The notes under the pieces were generated by a model. That model saw nothing but the letters and a program-made list of their open reading frames with translations, made no database searches and was not told the origin of the DNA. From Desulfovibrio piger ATCC 29098 (GTDB lineage: Bacteria > Desulfobacterota > Desulfovibrionia > Desulfovibrionales > Desulfovibrionaceae), in NCBI RefSeq assembly GCF_000156375.1, contig NZ_DS996359.1, positions 885,522 to 949,521 on the forward strand: a stretch of DNA of 64,000 nucleotides. Reading direction: 5' to 3'. Positions 7,824-16,725 of this stretch are shown here, piece after piece. The position numbers and the translations under genes are program-made. Numbering within the stretch: position 1 is the first letter of the stretch; each line of letters begins with the position of its first letter.

Positions 7824-8606
7824 TTAACCTCCACAGTCGGCGGGATCGCCGTGCAACTTGTCCAGCGCATGGGGCAGGGCGGGCAGGACAGCTTCCAGAT
7901 TCTCCACGACAGCCTTGCGGCTGCCGGGCAGGTTGATGATGATGCTCTGTCCCAGCACGCCGGCCACCGCACGAGAGATGGCCGCATGGGGCGTTTTGGC
8001 CAGGCTGGCCTGCATCATGGCCATGCTGAAGCCGGGCAGGGGATAGTCCAGCACCGCGGACGTGACCTGAGGCGAGACGTCGCGCGGGCCCACGCCGGTA
8101 CCGCCGCTGGTGCAGATGACGTCATAGCCCTGGTTCAGGGCCAGATCCACCAGCAGGGCACGCAGCTGCACCGCGTCGTCGGGCAGCAGGAAGCCCTGGC
8201 TGTGGCACAGGGGCAGGGCATCGCCCACCAGGGCGGCCATGGCCGGGCCGCTGGTATCGTCACGCATGCCCTGGGAGCCCTTGTCCGAAAGGGTCACCCA
8301 GGCCAGGGCACGACCCGTGCGCCGCGTCTCTAGGCTGATCTCGCCCACGGGCAGGTCCACCAGGGCGCGGGTCATCAGGCATTGCAGGGCGTGGCCGCCG
8401 TCATCGGCGGGCAGCCAGCAGCGGCCCGTGACGCGCAGCAGTTCCACATCGTTCGCATCATACAGGCCGGTGCCCACAGGGATGAAGGGGCACTGGCGCA
8501 CCAGCGGGGAAGCCAGACGATGGCTGGGCATCCCTGCGACCCGGGCCACGGACAGGGGCATGAGGCCCCCTGCGGAACAGGCTCGCAAGGCAACAGAAAG
8601 TTTCAT
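7824..8606 (-). CDS. MogA/MoaB-type molybdopterin-binding protein with N-terminal extension
   Basis: The 260-residue protein carries a MogA/MoaB domain from about residue 100 to 255, with ALAWVTLSDKGSQG, the substrate loop CTSGGTGVGPRDVSP and SIIINLPGSRKAV. This domain adenylylates molybdopterin before molybdenum insertion. The first ~95 residues (SVARVAGMPSHRLASPLV onward) are additional to standard MogA and I cannot assign them with confidence. It is the promoter-proximal gene of the operon with the UbiA-family gene and darP. The operon mixes cofactor and ribosome functions. Confidence 0.82.
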   Translation of the reverse strand: MKLSVALRACSAGGLMPLSVARVAGMPSHRLASPLVRQCPFIPVGTGLYDANDVELLRVTGRCWLPADDGGHALQCLMTRALVDLPVGEISLETRRTGRALAWVTLSDKGSQGMRDDTSGPAMAALVGDALPLCHSQGFLLPDDAVQLRALLVDLALNQGYDVICTSGGTGVGPRDVSPQVTSAVLDYPLPGFSMAMMQASLAKTPHAAISRAVAGVLGQSIIINLPGSRKAVVENLEAVLPALPHALDKLHGDPADCGG

Positions 8607-8647
8607 GCATCCTCCACAAACTGCCGGGACGGCAGATAACGGCCGCT

Positions 8648-8676
8648 ATTGTAGCGGCAAGCACAATAAGTTACAA
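8648..8676 (-). promoter_or_regulatory. Sigma-70 promoter of the mogA-like / ubiA / darP operon
   Basis: On the minus strand TTGTAA and TACAAT are separated by exactly 17 bases, about 40 bases upstream of the first start codon. Confidence 0.7.
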
Positions 8677-8731
8677 GGACGGCAGCCGTGGCCCGTTCCC
8701 GGTGCCCGGCAAGATCAGAAAAGGAGTTTTC

Positions 8732-9235
8732 ATGTCCACCACCCGCAGCCAGGACCAGACGCAGCACCTTCATGTGCTGGGGACCGGCAAGATGCCCGAA
8801 TTGCAGGGCGGCCCCAGCACGGCGCTGCTGGAATCCTTCCCCAACCGTTACCCCCAGCGTCCGTACGTCATCAGCATCGCCTTTCCCGAGTTCACGTCCC
8901 TGTGCCCGGTGACGGGACAGCCGGACATGGGCACCATCACCGTGGAGTACATCCCGGACCAGCTGTGCGTGGAATCCAAGAGCTTCAAGCTGTACATGTT
9001 CGCCTTCCGCAACCACCAGTCCTTCATGGAGACCATCACCAACACGGTGCTGGAAGACCTGTGGACCGTGCTCGAACCCTGCTGGTGCCGCGTCAAGGGC
9101 CTGTTCGTGCCCCGCGGCGGTACGCGCATCCATGTCTTTGCCGAGCAGTTCAAGGACATGCCCGAGGAAAAGGATGCCGCCGTCCGGGCCGCTGTCCAGG
9201 CCTGGCGTACGGAAAGCGATCCGCACAGACCGTAA
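8732..9235 (+). CDS. queF: NADPH-dependent preQ0 reductase QueF
   Basis: The 167-residue protein is the short, single-domain (type I) QueF that reduces 7-cyano-7-deazaguanine to preQ1 for queuosine synthesis. It shows the nucleophile cysteine and its surroundings (EFTSLCPVTGQPD), the substrate glutamate and QueF motif (VESKSFKLY) and the RNHQSFMETITN stretch. The ATG at 8732 has AAGGAG five bases upstream. An in-frame ATG 30 bases earlier lacks such a site. It is a single-gene unit with its own terminator. I looked for a preQ1 riboswitch upstream and did not see one. Confidence 0.93.
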   Translation: MSTTRSQDQTQHLHVLGTGKMPELQGGPSTALLESFPNRYPQRPYVISIAFPEFTSLCPVTGQPDMGTITVEYIPDQLCVESKSFKLYMFAFRNHQSFMETITNTVLEDLWTVLEPCWCRVKGLFVPRGGTRIHVFAEQFKDMPEEKDAAVRAAVQAWRTESDPHRP

Positions 9236-9244
9236 CGCAGTTGT

Positions 9245-9284
9245 CTCCGGCAGGAGCTTTTTTTCCTGCCGGAGGCGTTTTTCG
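9245..9284 (+). terminator. Terminator after queF
   Basis: The 11-bp stem CTCCGGCAGGA / TCCTGCCGGAG is followed by GCGTTTTT. Confidence 0.93.
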
Positions 9285-9349
9285 ATCTGCCGCTCGCCCG
9301 GTCCCGGTCCCAGCCGGTACCGGGACGTCTTTTTATTAAGGATATGCCC

Positions 9350-11014
9350 ATGAGCATTTCGCATGGCGATGCTTCCCGTCCTTCCGGCGGAGCCCGCATG
9401 GCCCGCACGGCAGGGATGCTGGCCTTGTTCACCCTGCTTTCCCGCCTGCTGGGACTGGTGCGCGACATGGGCATGGCCTGGCTGGTGGGCTGCGGGCCGG
9501 TGGCCGATGCCCTGGTGGCGGCCCTGCGCCTGCCGCATCTGCTGCGCCGTCTGCTGGGCGAAGGCTCCCTGTCCATGACGCTCACGGCCTGGCTGGTGCG
9601 GCACGATGTCGCGCATGGCCGGGAGGATCTGCTGCCCGCTCTGGCCTCCGGCCTGTTCCGGCGCCTCGTGCTGGTGCTGGGCGGCCTTGTCCTGCTGGGC
9701 ATGCTGGCGGCGCCGCACCTGCTGGCCTTTCTGGCGCCCGCGCTTTCCCCTGAGGCCCTGGCGGAGGGCGGCAGCCTGCTCCGCCTCTGCCTGCCCTATG
9801 TTTTGCTGGCAGGGATGGCGGCCCTGGGCATGGCGGTGCTGCATTGCCGCGAAGTCTTCTGGCTGCCCGCGCTTTCGCCCGTCATCTTCAACGTGGTGGT
9901 CATCAGCGTCATGCTGGCGGGCTGGCTGGCGGGAGGCACAGAGGCTGTTCCGGCGGCACTGGCCGCGGGCATGAGCGCCGGGGGACTGGCCCAGTGGCTG
10001 GCCCAGTGGGGCTATGCCCGCCACGCTTTCCCGGTGTCCGCCATGAAGCGTCCGGCCGCCGCACCCTCGGGCCGCGAGCTGTGGGGCTGTCTGGGGCGCC
10101 TGCCCCTGGGCTTGCTGGGTGCGGCCGCACCCCAGCTGGTGATGCTGGCGGCCATGGGACTGGCGGTGGGCAGCCAGATCGCGGGCCTGTACTATGCCGA
10201 ACGCCTGCTGGAGCTGCCTCTGGGCCTGATCGGGACCTGCCTGGGCATGGCCAGCCTGCCGCGTTTGAGCCGTCTGGCCGGAGAAAAAGATTTTGCCGCC
10301 TTCCAGCGGGACATGGCCCTGGCCCTGCGCTGGGCCACGCTCTTGTCCCTGCCTGCGGCGGCGGGCCTGTGGGCCGTGGGCCCCTGCCTCGTGGACGTGC
10401 TGCTGCACCACGGGGAATTCGATGCCGCGGGGGTGCGGCAGGTGACCCTGGCCCTTTGGGCGTATTTGCCCTGCCTGCCCGCCTGCGCGGTGAGCCGCTG
10501 CCTGCTGGCGGGCTGCAATGCCTTGGGCGACGTCCGTCTGACGGCCTTGTCCTCGCTGCTTGCCGTTGTTTTTACGCTTGCAGGCGGGGCGTGGCTGTTA
10601 CATAGTATGGCAAGGGACATATATTTTTGTTTGCCGGCTGCGGCGGCCAGCGCGGCCCTGTGGGGACAGACCTTCTGGCTCTGGCGGGGGCTGCGTCGAC
10701 ATTTGCGGCCTTTGTTGCCCGCGCCGGCGCTGCTGGACGGCAGGGCCTGCCTGCGGCATATGCTGGCCGCAGGGGCGGCGGGCGCAGGGGCCCTGGCGGT
10801 CCTGCGCCTGTGCGGCATGGCCTGCCCGCTGCAGGAGCTGTTGTCCGTCGTGCCGGTCCTGTTGCCCGGGGTGCCCGCAGTGGTGGCGCTGGTCTTGTCC
10901 GTAGGGGCCGGATGTTGTGCCTGGGGAGGTGTCCTCGTCCTGCTCGGGGATGCCGATATGCGCATGCTGGCACATAAGCTGCGCACAAAATTGCAAGGAG
11001 ATTCCCGCTCGTGA
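9350..11014 (+). CDS. murJ: Lipid II flippase MurJ (MviN)
   Basis: The 554-residue polytopic membrane protein of the MOP superfamily moves lipid II across the inner membrane. The N-terminal signature is complete: ARTAGMLALFTLLSRLLGLVRDM, then the cavity-lining DALVAALRLPHLLRRLLGEG with SLSMTLTAWL. About 14 helices are visible. Two ATGs, 9344 and 9350, are possible; AAGGA lies one base before the first and seven before the second, so I use 9350. Its stop overlaps the next start (GTGA), so it is translationally coupled to the membrane protein at 11011 and probably to ftsY. Confidence 0.93.
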   Translation: MSISHGDASRPSGGARMARTAGMLALFTLLSRLLGLVRDMGMAWLVGCGPVADALVAALRLPHLLRRLLGEGSLSMTLTAWLVRHDVAHGREDLLPALASGLFRRLVLVLGGLVLLGMLAAPHLLAFLAPALSPEALAEGGSLLRLCLPYVLLAGMAALGMAVLHCREVFWLPALSPVIFNVVVISVMLAGWLAGGTEAVPAALAAGMSAGGLAQWLAQWGYARHAFPVSAMKRPAAAPSGRELWGCLGRLPLGLLGAAAPQLVMLAAMGLAVGSQIAGLYYAERLLELPLGLIGTCLGMASLPRLSRLAGEKDFAAFQRDMALALRWATLLSLPAAAGLWAVGPCLVDVLLHHGEFDAAGVRQVTLALWAYLPCLPACAVSRCLLAGCNALGDVRLTALSSLLAVVFTLAGGAWLLHSMARDIYFCLPAAAASAALWGQTFWLWRGLRRHLRPLLPAPALLDGRACLRHMLAAGAAGAGALAVLRLCGMACPLQELLSVVPVLLPGVPAVVALVLSVGAGCCAWGGVLVLLGDADMRMLAHKLRTKLQGDSRS

Positions 11015-12015
11015 AGCGGTCAGTTCTTATTTTCCTGACCAGATACCGCCGCTGGGTGGCCCTGGCCTGCTGGCTTTTGGCCGTATTGCTCTTTCTGGCG
11101 CAGGCAGCGTGGAATATCGTGGCTGAGCGCGAGGCCGCACAGAACCGTCTGCAGAACGAGGCAGGCCGTGTGGCCAGCCGTTTCACCCATCTGCTGGGAC
11201 TGCACGGGGAACTCACCGCCGTTTCCACGGACGCCCTGGTCACGGGGCTCATGGAAGACCAGCGCCTGTACGCCGTGACCGTACAGGTGGGGGACAGCCT
11301 TTTTTCCGGCCAGCGCCGCAATGAACACTGGGAGGCCGTGCCCTGGGACGGCGAGATCACGGAGAACACCGTGCAGGGCATGAGCCCGCTGCGCAGGGAA
11401 GGGCAGCCCGTGGGCACGGTGGAGGTCTATCTTGCCCGCCGTCTGGTGCAGGAAGGTTCGGACAAGGTCATGCAGCGCGAGACCTGGCGTTTCCTCATCA
11501 ACACCCTGCTGCTCAGTGTTTTTCTGGCGGCGTTGTACTGGCACTGGGGCGATCTGAGGCGCCTGCATTCCCTGGGGCTGCAACTTTTGCGCAAACAGGG
11601 CGATCCGGAGCCGGAAAAAGCCGAGGACCGGAAATGGCGGCCCGCCTCCGGTGAGGATGTCGCCGCCCCTGAGGATGCCCTGCCGGTGGATGCCATCCGG
11701 GGCAGGCATTTCCAGCAGGGGAACCCCGCAAGCTGGCATATGACCGCGGCCCTGTTCCGCCAGACCTTTGCCCATGCGCCCATGCTCATGATGCGTTTGT
11801 ATGCGGAGGATGAGCTGGAGGGGCTGTGCCATCTGGGGCGGATGCTGCTTGCCGCAGCGCCCTGTCTGGGAGCTGTCCGCCTTGAAGATAGCGCCCGCGA
11901 GATGCTCAGTGCGCTGGAGGATCCCGGCTGTGAGGAGCGTGCGCTGGCCGTGGAGACGTGTGCGGCTGATCTTGAAGAAGTTTTGCAGGCCCTGAGCGGG
12001 GCCGCAGTGAAATAA
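11011..12015 (+). CDS. Membrane protein with extracytoplasmic sensor-like region and degenerate HPt-like C-terminus
   Basis: The 334-residue protein has one helix at about residues 15-33, an extracytoplasmic stretch of about 125 residues, a second helix at about 159-178 and a cytosolic tail. This is the layout of a two-helix sensor. The last ~85 residues look like an HPt helical bundle (DELEGLCHLGRMLLAAAPCL, then AREMLSALE), but the position of the phospho-histidine appears to be Arg in GRMLLAAAPCLGA. No kinase domain follows. The start is a GTG overlapping the murJ stop, with AAGGAG ten bases upstream. It sits 9 bases before ftsY. The HPt assignment is an inference; the protein may simply be a conserved membrane protein of unknown role. 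Confidence 0.65.
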   Translation: MKRSVLIFLTRYRRWVALACWLLAVLLFLAQAAWNIVAEREAAQNRLQNEAGRVASRFTHLLGLHGELTAVSTDALVTGLMEDQRLYAVTVQVGDSLFSGQRRNEHWEAVPWDGEITENTVQGMSPLRREGQPVGTVEVYLARRLVQEGSDKVMQRETWRFLINTLLLSVFLAALYWHWGDLRRLHSLGLQLLRKQGDPEPEKAEDRKWRPASGEDVAAPEDALPVDAIRGRHFQQGNPASWHMTAALFRQTFAHAPMLMMRLYAEDELEGLCHLGRMLLAAAPCLGAVRLEDSAREMLSALEDPGCEERALAVETCAADLEEVLQALSGAAVK

Positions 12016-12024
12016 GGAGAGACT

Positions 12025-14655
12025 ATGGGCTTTTTTTCCGCAGTAAAAAAGTTTTTTGGTGGGGGTACCGAGGAAGCCAAAGAAACGCAGGCCGCAGCAG
12101 TCGAGAAGGAAGCGGCCGTAACTTCCGTGGCCCCGGAGGCGCCTGCCGCTGACACCGAAAGCGGCGCAGCCGAACCGGAAAGCACGCCGGAAGCGGCGAC
12201 CGTCCCGGCGGCTGAAGAAGCCGCTGCCCCTGCTGAAGACGTCCCTGCGGACGAGGCCCCGGAAGCCGCGCCTGAGGCTGACGAGCCTGCGGAGGAAGAG
12301 GCCGGCGCTGAACGTGGCGGACCTGCTGCCGAGGCTGCGGAAGAGAGCGACGGCACCGAAGCCGTCGTGATGGATGCGGTGCCTGCCGACCAGCCTGCGG
12401 CGTCTGAAGCTCCGGCGGAAGCCGGGAGCGTGGTGGAAGAGGCGCCCGTGGCGGAAGCCGAGGCCCCGGCAGCTCAGGACGAGCCCTCCGTGGAGCCTGA
12501 GAGCGAAGCGGCTGCCGAAGCAGAAGAAGTCCCGGCTGCTGCTGCGGAAGATGAGATCCCTTCGGACGAGGTGGCCGCGACGGAAGCGGCTGCCGAGCCT
12601 GTGGCGCCGGAAGAAACTGCCGGTGATACCGCTGTGGAAGCGGATTCTCCCGAACAGGATGACGTCAGCGTGGACACGGCTGCGGGCGTGGAAGACGAAG
12701 CCGCCGAAGCCTGCGAAGAGCCGGCCGAGGACGAGGCCGCTCCCGCGGACGCCAAGGAAGACATCCTTTCCGGGAAGGAAGAGACCCAGCTTGAAACGGA
12801 AGCTGTGGCTGCCGAGGTCGAGACCGTTGCGGAAGCTGCCCGGGAAGCGGAAGAAGGACCGCTGTCCGAGGAAGCGGCGGAGACCGGCGTTGCCGATACG
12901 GCTGATGCTGCTGGTGACGAGACGGCCGCCGTCGCCTCTGCCGGATCTGATGACGCTGTGGTGGAAGAAACTGCCGAAACCGGAACGGATGCCGTGGAAG
13001 AGGCCCGTGACGACGCCCGCGAAGAAGCGGAAGAAAAGCCCGAAGCGGCGGCGCCCCGTCGCAGCTGGTGGCAGCGCATCTTCGGCAGTGACGAAGATAC
13101 GGCCCGGCCGGAAGCTGCGGCCCAGCCTGCTGATACCGAGGAAGCTCCCTCTGCCGAAGAGCGGGAGACTGCCGAAGAAGATCGTGCCGACGCCGTCGAA
13201 GTCGTTGAAGCCGACGCTGCGCATGCCGAAGACATGGACGCTGCCGGCGAAAGCGTGACGCAGGAACCTTTGACCGAAGAGGAAGAAGGTACGGAGAGCG
13301 CCGCTGCCGCCACGCCGGAACAGGACGAGCCCGTCGCCGAGGCCGTGACCGATGCGGCCCTTGCCGCCACTGCCGCTGCCGCGGCGACTGCCACGGCCGA
13401 ACGTCCCACCGCGCCCGCATTGGAGACCTGCGGTCTGGATCCGGCTCTGGCCCAGTCCATGATCCTGCGCCTGCGCGAAGCCGAGCCGCGCCTTTCCGTC
13501 TGGCTGGGCATCGTGCTGGAAGGAGTGGAAGAAGCCGGGGACGAGCTCTGGAAGCGTCTGCGCTTCCTGCTGCGCTCGCTGGATGCGCCCGCTGCCGAAG
13601 TGGATGCCTTCGTGGATGACTTCCGTGGCTGGCTGGAGCGCATGGAATACGTGCAGCTGGACGAATTCCGCTCCGAGTTGCAGTACCGTCTGACCCTGGC
13701 CCTGGATATGGAGGACGAGGAAGACGAGCGCAGCCGTCTGTTCCTCAAGATCAGCGAAGGTCTGAGCCGCACCCGCGAGCAGTTCTCCCGCCGTCTGGAC
13801 AGCCTGTTCAGCAGCCACGGCGAACTCAATGAAAGTTTCTGGGAAGAGCTGGAAGAGCTCTTCATCATGGCCGACCTGGGCTACGAGCCTTCGCTGGAAC
13901 TGGTGGAGCGCCTGCGTGAGCGGGCCCGCAAGGAGAACGTGACCCGCGTGGAAGACGTGCGCGGCCTGCTCATGGCCGAAGTGGACGAGATCTTCCGTCT
14001 GCCGCGCCGCATCAGCGCCGTGAATCCGCCCGAAGTGGTGCTCTTCATCGGCGTCAACGGCGTGGGCAAGACCACCACCATCGCCAAGCTGGCCCATCGT
14101 GCCCGCATGCAGGGCAAAAAGGTCATGATCGCCGCGGCCGACACCTTCCGTGCGGCGGCCATCGAGCAGCTGCAGGTCTGGGCCGAGCGCGTGGGCGCGC
14201 TTTTCCATGCCCGCCCCGCCGGTTCCGATCCGGCCTCCGTGGCCTACGAAGCCATGGACCGCGCCCTGGCCGAAAAGGTGGACATCCTCTTCGTGGATAC
14301 CGCCGGTCGTCTGCAGACCAAGGTCAATCTTATGGAAGAGCTGACCAAGATCCGTCAGGTGCTGGGCAAGAAGCATGAAGGCGCGCCGCACCGCTGCATC
14401 CTGGTCATCGACGCCACCACCGGCCAGAACGCCCTTTCGCAGGCCAAGCTCTTCAAGGAGGCCGCCGGTGTGGATGAGCTCATCCTCACCAAGCTGGATG
14501 GTACGGCCAAGGGCGGTGTGGCCATCGCCGTGGCCATGCAGGAAAAGCTGCCCATCACCTATGTGGGCCTGGGCGAAAAGCTCGAAGACCTGCGGCCCTT
14601 CAACGGCGCCGACTACGCCCGCGCCCTGCTGGGCGACCTGGACCAGGGCAAATAA
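12025..14655 (+). CDS. ftsY: Signal recognition particle receptor FtsY with a very long acidic region
   Basis: The 876-residue protein ends in a full FtsY NG GTPase: N domain from about residue 573 ([14 protein letters not shown]), P-loop [10 protein letters not shown] near 675, [13 protein letters not shown] and TKLDG. It docks SRP-ribosome complexes at the membrane next to SecY. The N-terminus has the amphipathic lipid-binding start [13 protein letters not shown]. Residues about 15-470 are almost only Glu, Ala, Asp, Pro and Val, far longer than in E. coli FtsY (about 497 residues in total). A second amphipathic patch, [10 protein letters not shown], interrupts it near residue 346. About 100 extra helical residues precede the N domain. 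It closes the murJ cluster. Confidence 0.95.
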   Translation: MGFFSAVKKFFGGGTEEAKETQAAAVEKEAAVTSVAPEAPAADTESGAAEPESTPEAATVPAAEEAAAPAEDVPADEAPEAAPEADEPAEEEAGAERGGPAAEAAEESDGTEAVVMDAVPADQPAASEAPAEAGSVVEEAPVAEAEAPAAQDEPSVEPESEAAAEAEEVPAAAAEDEIPSDEVAATEAAAEPVAPEETAGDTAVEADSPEQDDVSVDTAAGVEDEAAEACEEPAEDEAAPADAKEDILSGKEETQLETEAVAAEVETVAEAAREAEEGPLSEEAAETGVADTADAAGDETAAVASAGSDDAVVEETAETGTDAVEEARDDAREEAEEKPEAAAPRRSWWQRIFGSDEDTARPEAAAQPADTEEAPSAEERETAEEDRADAVEVVEADAAHAEDMDAAGESVTQEPLTEEEEGTESAAAATPEQDEPVAEAVTDAALAATAAAAATATAERPTAPALETCGLDPALAQSMILRLREAEPRLSVWLGIVLEGVEEAGDELWKRLRFLLRSLDAPAAEVDAFVDDFRGWLERMEYVQLDEFRSELQYRLTLALDMEDEEDERSRLFLKISEGLSRTREQFSRRLDSLFSSHGELNESFWEELEELFIMADLGYEPSLELVERLRERARKENVTRVEDVRGLLMAEVDEIFRLPRRISAVNPPEVVLFIGVNGVGKTTTIAKLAHRARMQGKKVMIAAADTFRAAAIEQLQVWAERVGALFHARPAGSDPASVAYEAMDRALAEKVDILFVDTAGRLQTKVNLMEELTKIRQVLGKKHEGAPHRCILVIDATTGQNALSQAKLFKEAAGVDELILTKLDGTAKGGVAIAVAMQEKLPITYVGLGEKLEDLRPFNGADYARALLGDLDQGK

Positions 14656-15203
14656 GCTTACGTCATCATAGGACAGATGAGGGGGGCTTTCCGTGAGGGA
14701 AGTCCCCCTCTCGCATTCTTGTCGCCAAACAGGATGGTGCATCTCTGGCGGTCGTACTCCGGCGGATCGCGGCCACGACATCCGACGTGCGGAGGGACTG
14801 CCCGTGGCAGGGGCAAAACATCCCCATGCTGTTTGCTCCCGCACAGACTGTTTTTGCTTGGGGAAGTTCTTCTGTTCGCACTGGAGGGGGCAGGGCAGAG
14901 CACGTGTCAGTCCTTGCAGGGGAGGGGACTTGGCGAGCGGGCCGGTCCGGCAGACCGGGGAGGGCCGTCTGGAAATTTTTTTGCGCGGAAGGCATGCCGG
15001 TAGCCGAAGAGGGATGTCTGCGCGGCTCCGGTACTTCTCTAATTTTTTTCGTACGGCATGTGAAAAAAAGCCCAGTCGGGTCGATGTGAAAACATATTTT
15101 ATGACACCCGGCTTCCTGGCTCGGACGGGCAGGGGCTTTTGCCTCTCAAAGCGGGAAAATCAGCAATAGCGCGAAAAAAAATCCTTCCCGCAGTGAAAAA
15201 AAC
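14656..15203. other. Non-coding stretch between ftsY and the S10 promoter
   Basis: There is no convincing gene. A stem-loop at 14678-14711 (arms rich in G and C, no T run) follows ftsY. Short open frames here overlap each other and have no family resemblance. I compared the stretch by eye with the conserved cores of 4.5S, 6S, RNase P and tmRNA and saw none. Confidence 0.5.
14951..14982 (+). terminator. Candidate terminator downstream of ftsY
   Basis: The arms CAGAC and GTCTG, extended by GG/CC around a bulge, are followed by GAAATTTTTTT. It lies about 300 bases after the ftsY stop and would end the murJ-ftsY message. Confidence 0.5.
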
Positions 15204-15230
15204 TTGACGCGTCGTCCCATTCCCGATAGA
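15204..15230 (+). promoter_or_regulatory. Candidate promoter of the S10 operon
   Basis: TTGACG is followed after 15 to 16 bases by GATAGA/ATAGAA, in an A-rich context, and would give a leader of about 520 bases before rpsJ. Confidence 0.5.
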
Positions 15231-15752
15231 AGGAACCTCGCCTTGAGCAACAAGGCTGTTCCCTGGACGGCAGGGAAGGGCAGATTGAGTCTGTCCTGAT
15301 GCACCCAAAGCGGTCGCTCCGCGGCGGGTTTTGACATGTGCAGGCGTTACCAGATGCCGAGACAATGTCGAGCCGTTCCAGCCCACACAGCGGATCCCAC
15401 CTGGCGATCAGGTGACCCCGGGCTGTAAAGGTAAGGGGGGATGTTCCCCCATTTGGTGACCCTGCGGGACCACCCTCGTCACTGCTTCAGTCAGTGACAG
15501 GCCTGGGCTACGCCGGGAAGCATCACACGGATGATGCAGGCACGCTCAGGCGTCCGTACCTTCCGATATATCTGATTCCTTCAGATTCTGTGATGTGCGC
15601 TGCTTCAAGCGCTTCTCTTCCCCAAGTTGTTGCCCAGTCTCCCCAACGGGTGAGGCCGACCTTCGGGCCCGTGGTTTTTGGCCCGCGCAAAGCTGTTAAG
15701 AAACCTGCGCCGAACCCAACCGGCCAGGATTTTTCAAACGGAGTAGGCAACA
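15231..15752 (+). promoter_or_regulatory. Long structured 5' leader of the S10 operon
   Basis: No gene is recognised here. The stretch holds a series of small hairpins, for example GGGGGA/TCCCCC near 15438-15453, GTCACTG/CAGTGAC near 15478-15498, GCATCA/TGATGC near 15529-15538 and GCGCTGCTTCAAGCGC near 15599. S10 operon leaders are autoregulated by L4 in E. coli. A similar role is plausible, but the E. coli structure is not recognisable. Confidence 0.5.
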
Positions 15753-16070
15753 ATGACGACAGTTAGCAGTGATCGCATTCGGATCAAGCTCAAAGCCTAC
15801 GATTACCGCATCCTGGACAAGGCTGTTGCGGAAATCGTGGATACGGCGCGCAATACCGGTGCCGGTGTGGCCGGGCCCATCCCGCTGCCCACCAATATTC
15901 ATAAGTACACCATTCAGCGTTCCGTGCATGTGGACAAGAAGTCCCGTGAGCAGTTCGAAATGCGCATCCACAAGCGGCTTATGGACATCCTTGAACCCAC
16001 GCAGCAGACCGTTGACGCCCTCGGCAAGCTTTCCCTGCCCGCTGGCGTGGACGTTGAAATCAAGCTCTAG
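15753..16070 (+). CDS. rpsJ: 30S ribosomal protein S10 (NusE)
   Basis: The 105-residue protein is full-length S10, with [17 protein letters not shown] at the start and the loop [14 protein letters not shown]. It sits in the 30S head and also partners NusB in antitermination. It opens the S10 operon after a leader of about 520 bases. GGAG lies ahead of the ATG. The next gene, rplC, follows after 12 bases. Confidence 0.98.
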   Translation: MTTVSSDRIRIKLKAYDYRILDKAVAEIVDTARNTGAGVAGPIPLPTNIHKYTIQRSVHVDKKSREQFEMRIHKRLMDILEPTQQTVDALGKLSLPAGVDVEIKL

Positions 16071-16082
16071 TGAGAGGCAGTC

Positions 16083-16712
16083 ATGGCTGAGAAAATGGGA
16101 ATTTTGGGTCGTAAACTTGGTATGACCCGCATTTTTGCCGGTGACGGCGCCGCTGTGCCCGTCACGGTGATTCAGGCCGGGCCCTGCCCCGTCACCCAGG
16201 TGAAGACCGTTGAAACCGACGGTTACAACGCTCTGCAGATCGCGCTGACCGAAGACAAGGAAAAGCACGTCAGCAAGGCCATGAAGGGCCACTTCGCCAA
16301 GGCCGGCACCGGCCTGTACCGCGAACTGCGTGAAATCCGCCTGGAAAACGCCCCTGAAATGGAACCCGGTCAGGAACTGACCGTGGAAATGTTTGCTACC
16401 GGCGACGTGGTCAAAGTGACCGCCAAGAGCATCGGTAAGGGCTACCAGGGCCGCATGCGCCGTTGGAACTTCGCCGGTTCCAAGGATACGCACGGTTGCG
16501 AAAAAGTGCACCGTAACAACGGCTCCATCGGTAACAACACCTTCCCCGGCCACGTGTTCAAGGGCCGCAAGATGGCTGGCCATTGGGGCAACGAAACCGT
16601 GACGGAAATGGGCCTTGTGATCGTTGACGTTCGTCCCGCCGACAACGTCATCCTGGTCAAGGGTTCCGTGCCCGGCCCCAAGAACGGGCTGGTGCTGATC
16701 CGCAAGCAGTAG
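16083..16712 (+). CDS. rplC: 50S ribosomal protein L3
   Basis: The 209-residue L3 binds near the 3' end of 23S rRNA and reaches the peptidyl-transferase centre. The start [13 protein letters not shown] and the loop with [13 protein letters not shown], followed by [18 protein letters not shown], are typical; the long loop glutamine/histidine region is intact. GAGAGG precedes the ATG. It is second in the S10 operon. Confidence 0.98.
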   Translation: MAEKMGILGRKLGMTRIFAGDGAAVPVTVIQAGPCPVTQVKTVETDGYNALQIALTEDKEKHVSKAMKGHFAKAGTGLYRELREIRLENAPEMEPGQELTVEMFATGDVVKVTAKSIGKGYQGRMRRWNFAGSKDTHGCEKVHRNNGSIGNNTFPGHVFKGRKMAGHWGNETVTEMGLVIVDVRPADNVILVKGSVPGPKNGLVLIRKQ

Positions 16713-16725
16713 AGGAAGCACAACA

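Noticed and set aside
8607..8731. Possible preQ1 riboswitch before queF
   Set aside because: I found neither the preQ1-I pseudoknot pattern nor a recognisable preQ1-II core; the region is mostly the divergent promoter.
11020..14844. A 1274-codon minus-strand open frame opposite ftsY and its upstream gene
   Set aside because: It is an antisense shadow of the Glu/Ala-rich coding sequence, with long runs of Gly, Arg, Phe and Ser and no recognisable domain.
14656..15752. Known structured RNAs (4.5S, 6S, RNase P, tmRNA) in the long non-coding stretch
   Set aside because: None of the conserved core sequences of these RNAs could be seen on either strand.
15494..15766. A 90-codon plus-strand open frame ending just inside rpsJ
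   Set aside because: It starts at GTG without a ribosome-binding site, overlaps the rpsJ start and resembles no protein; it is more likely part of the leader.
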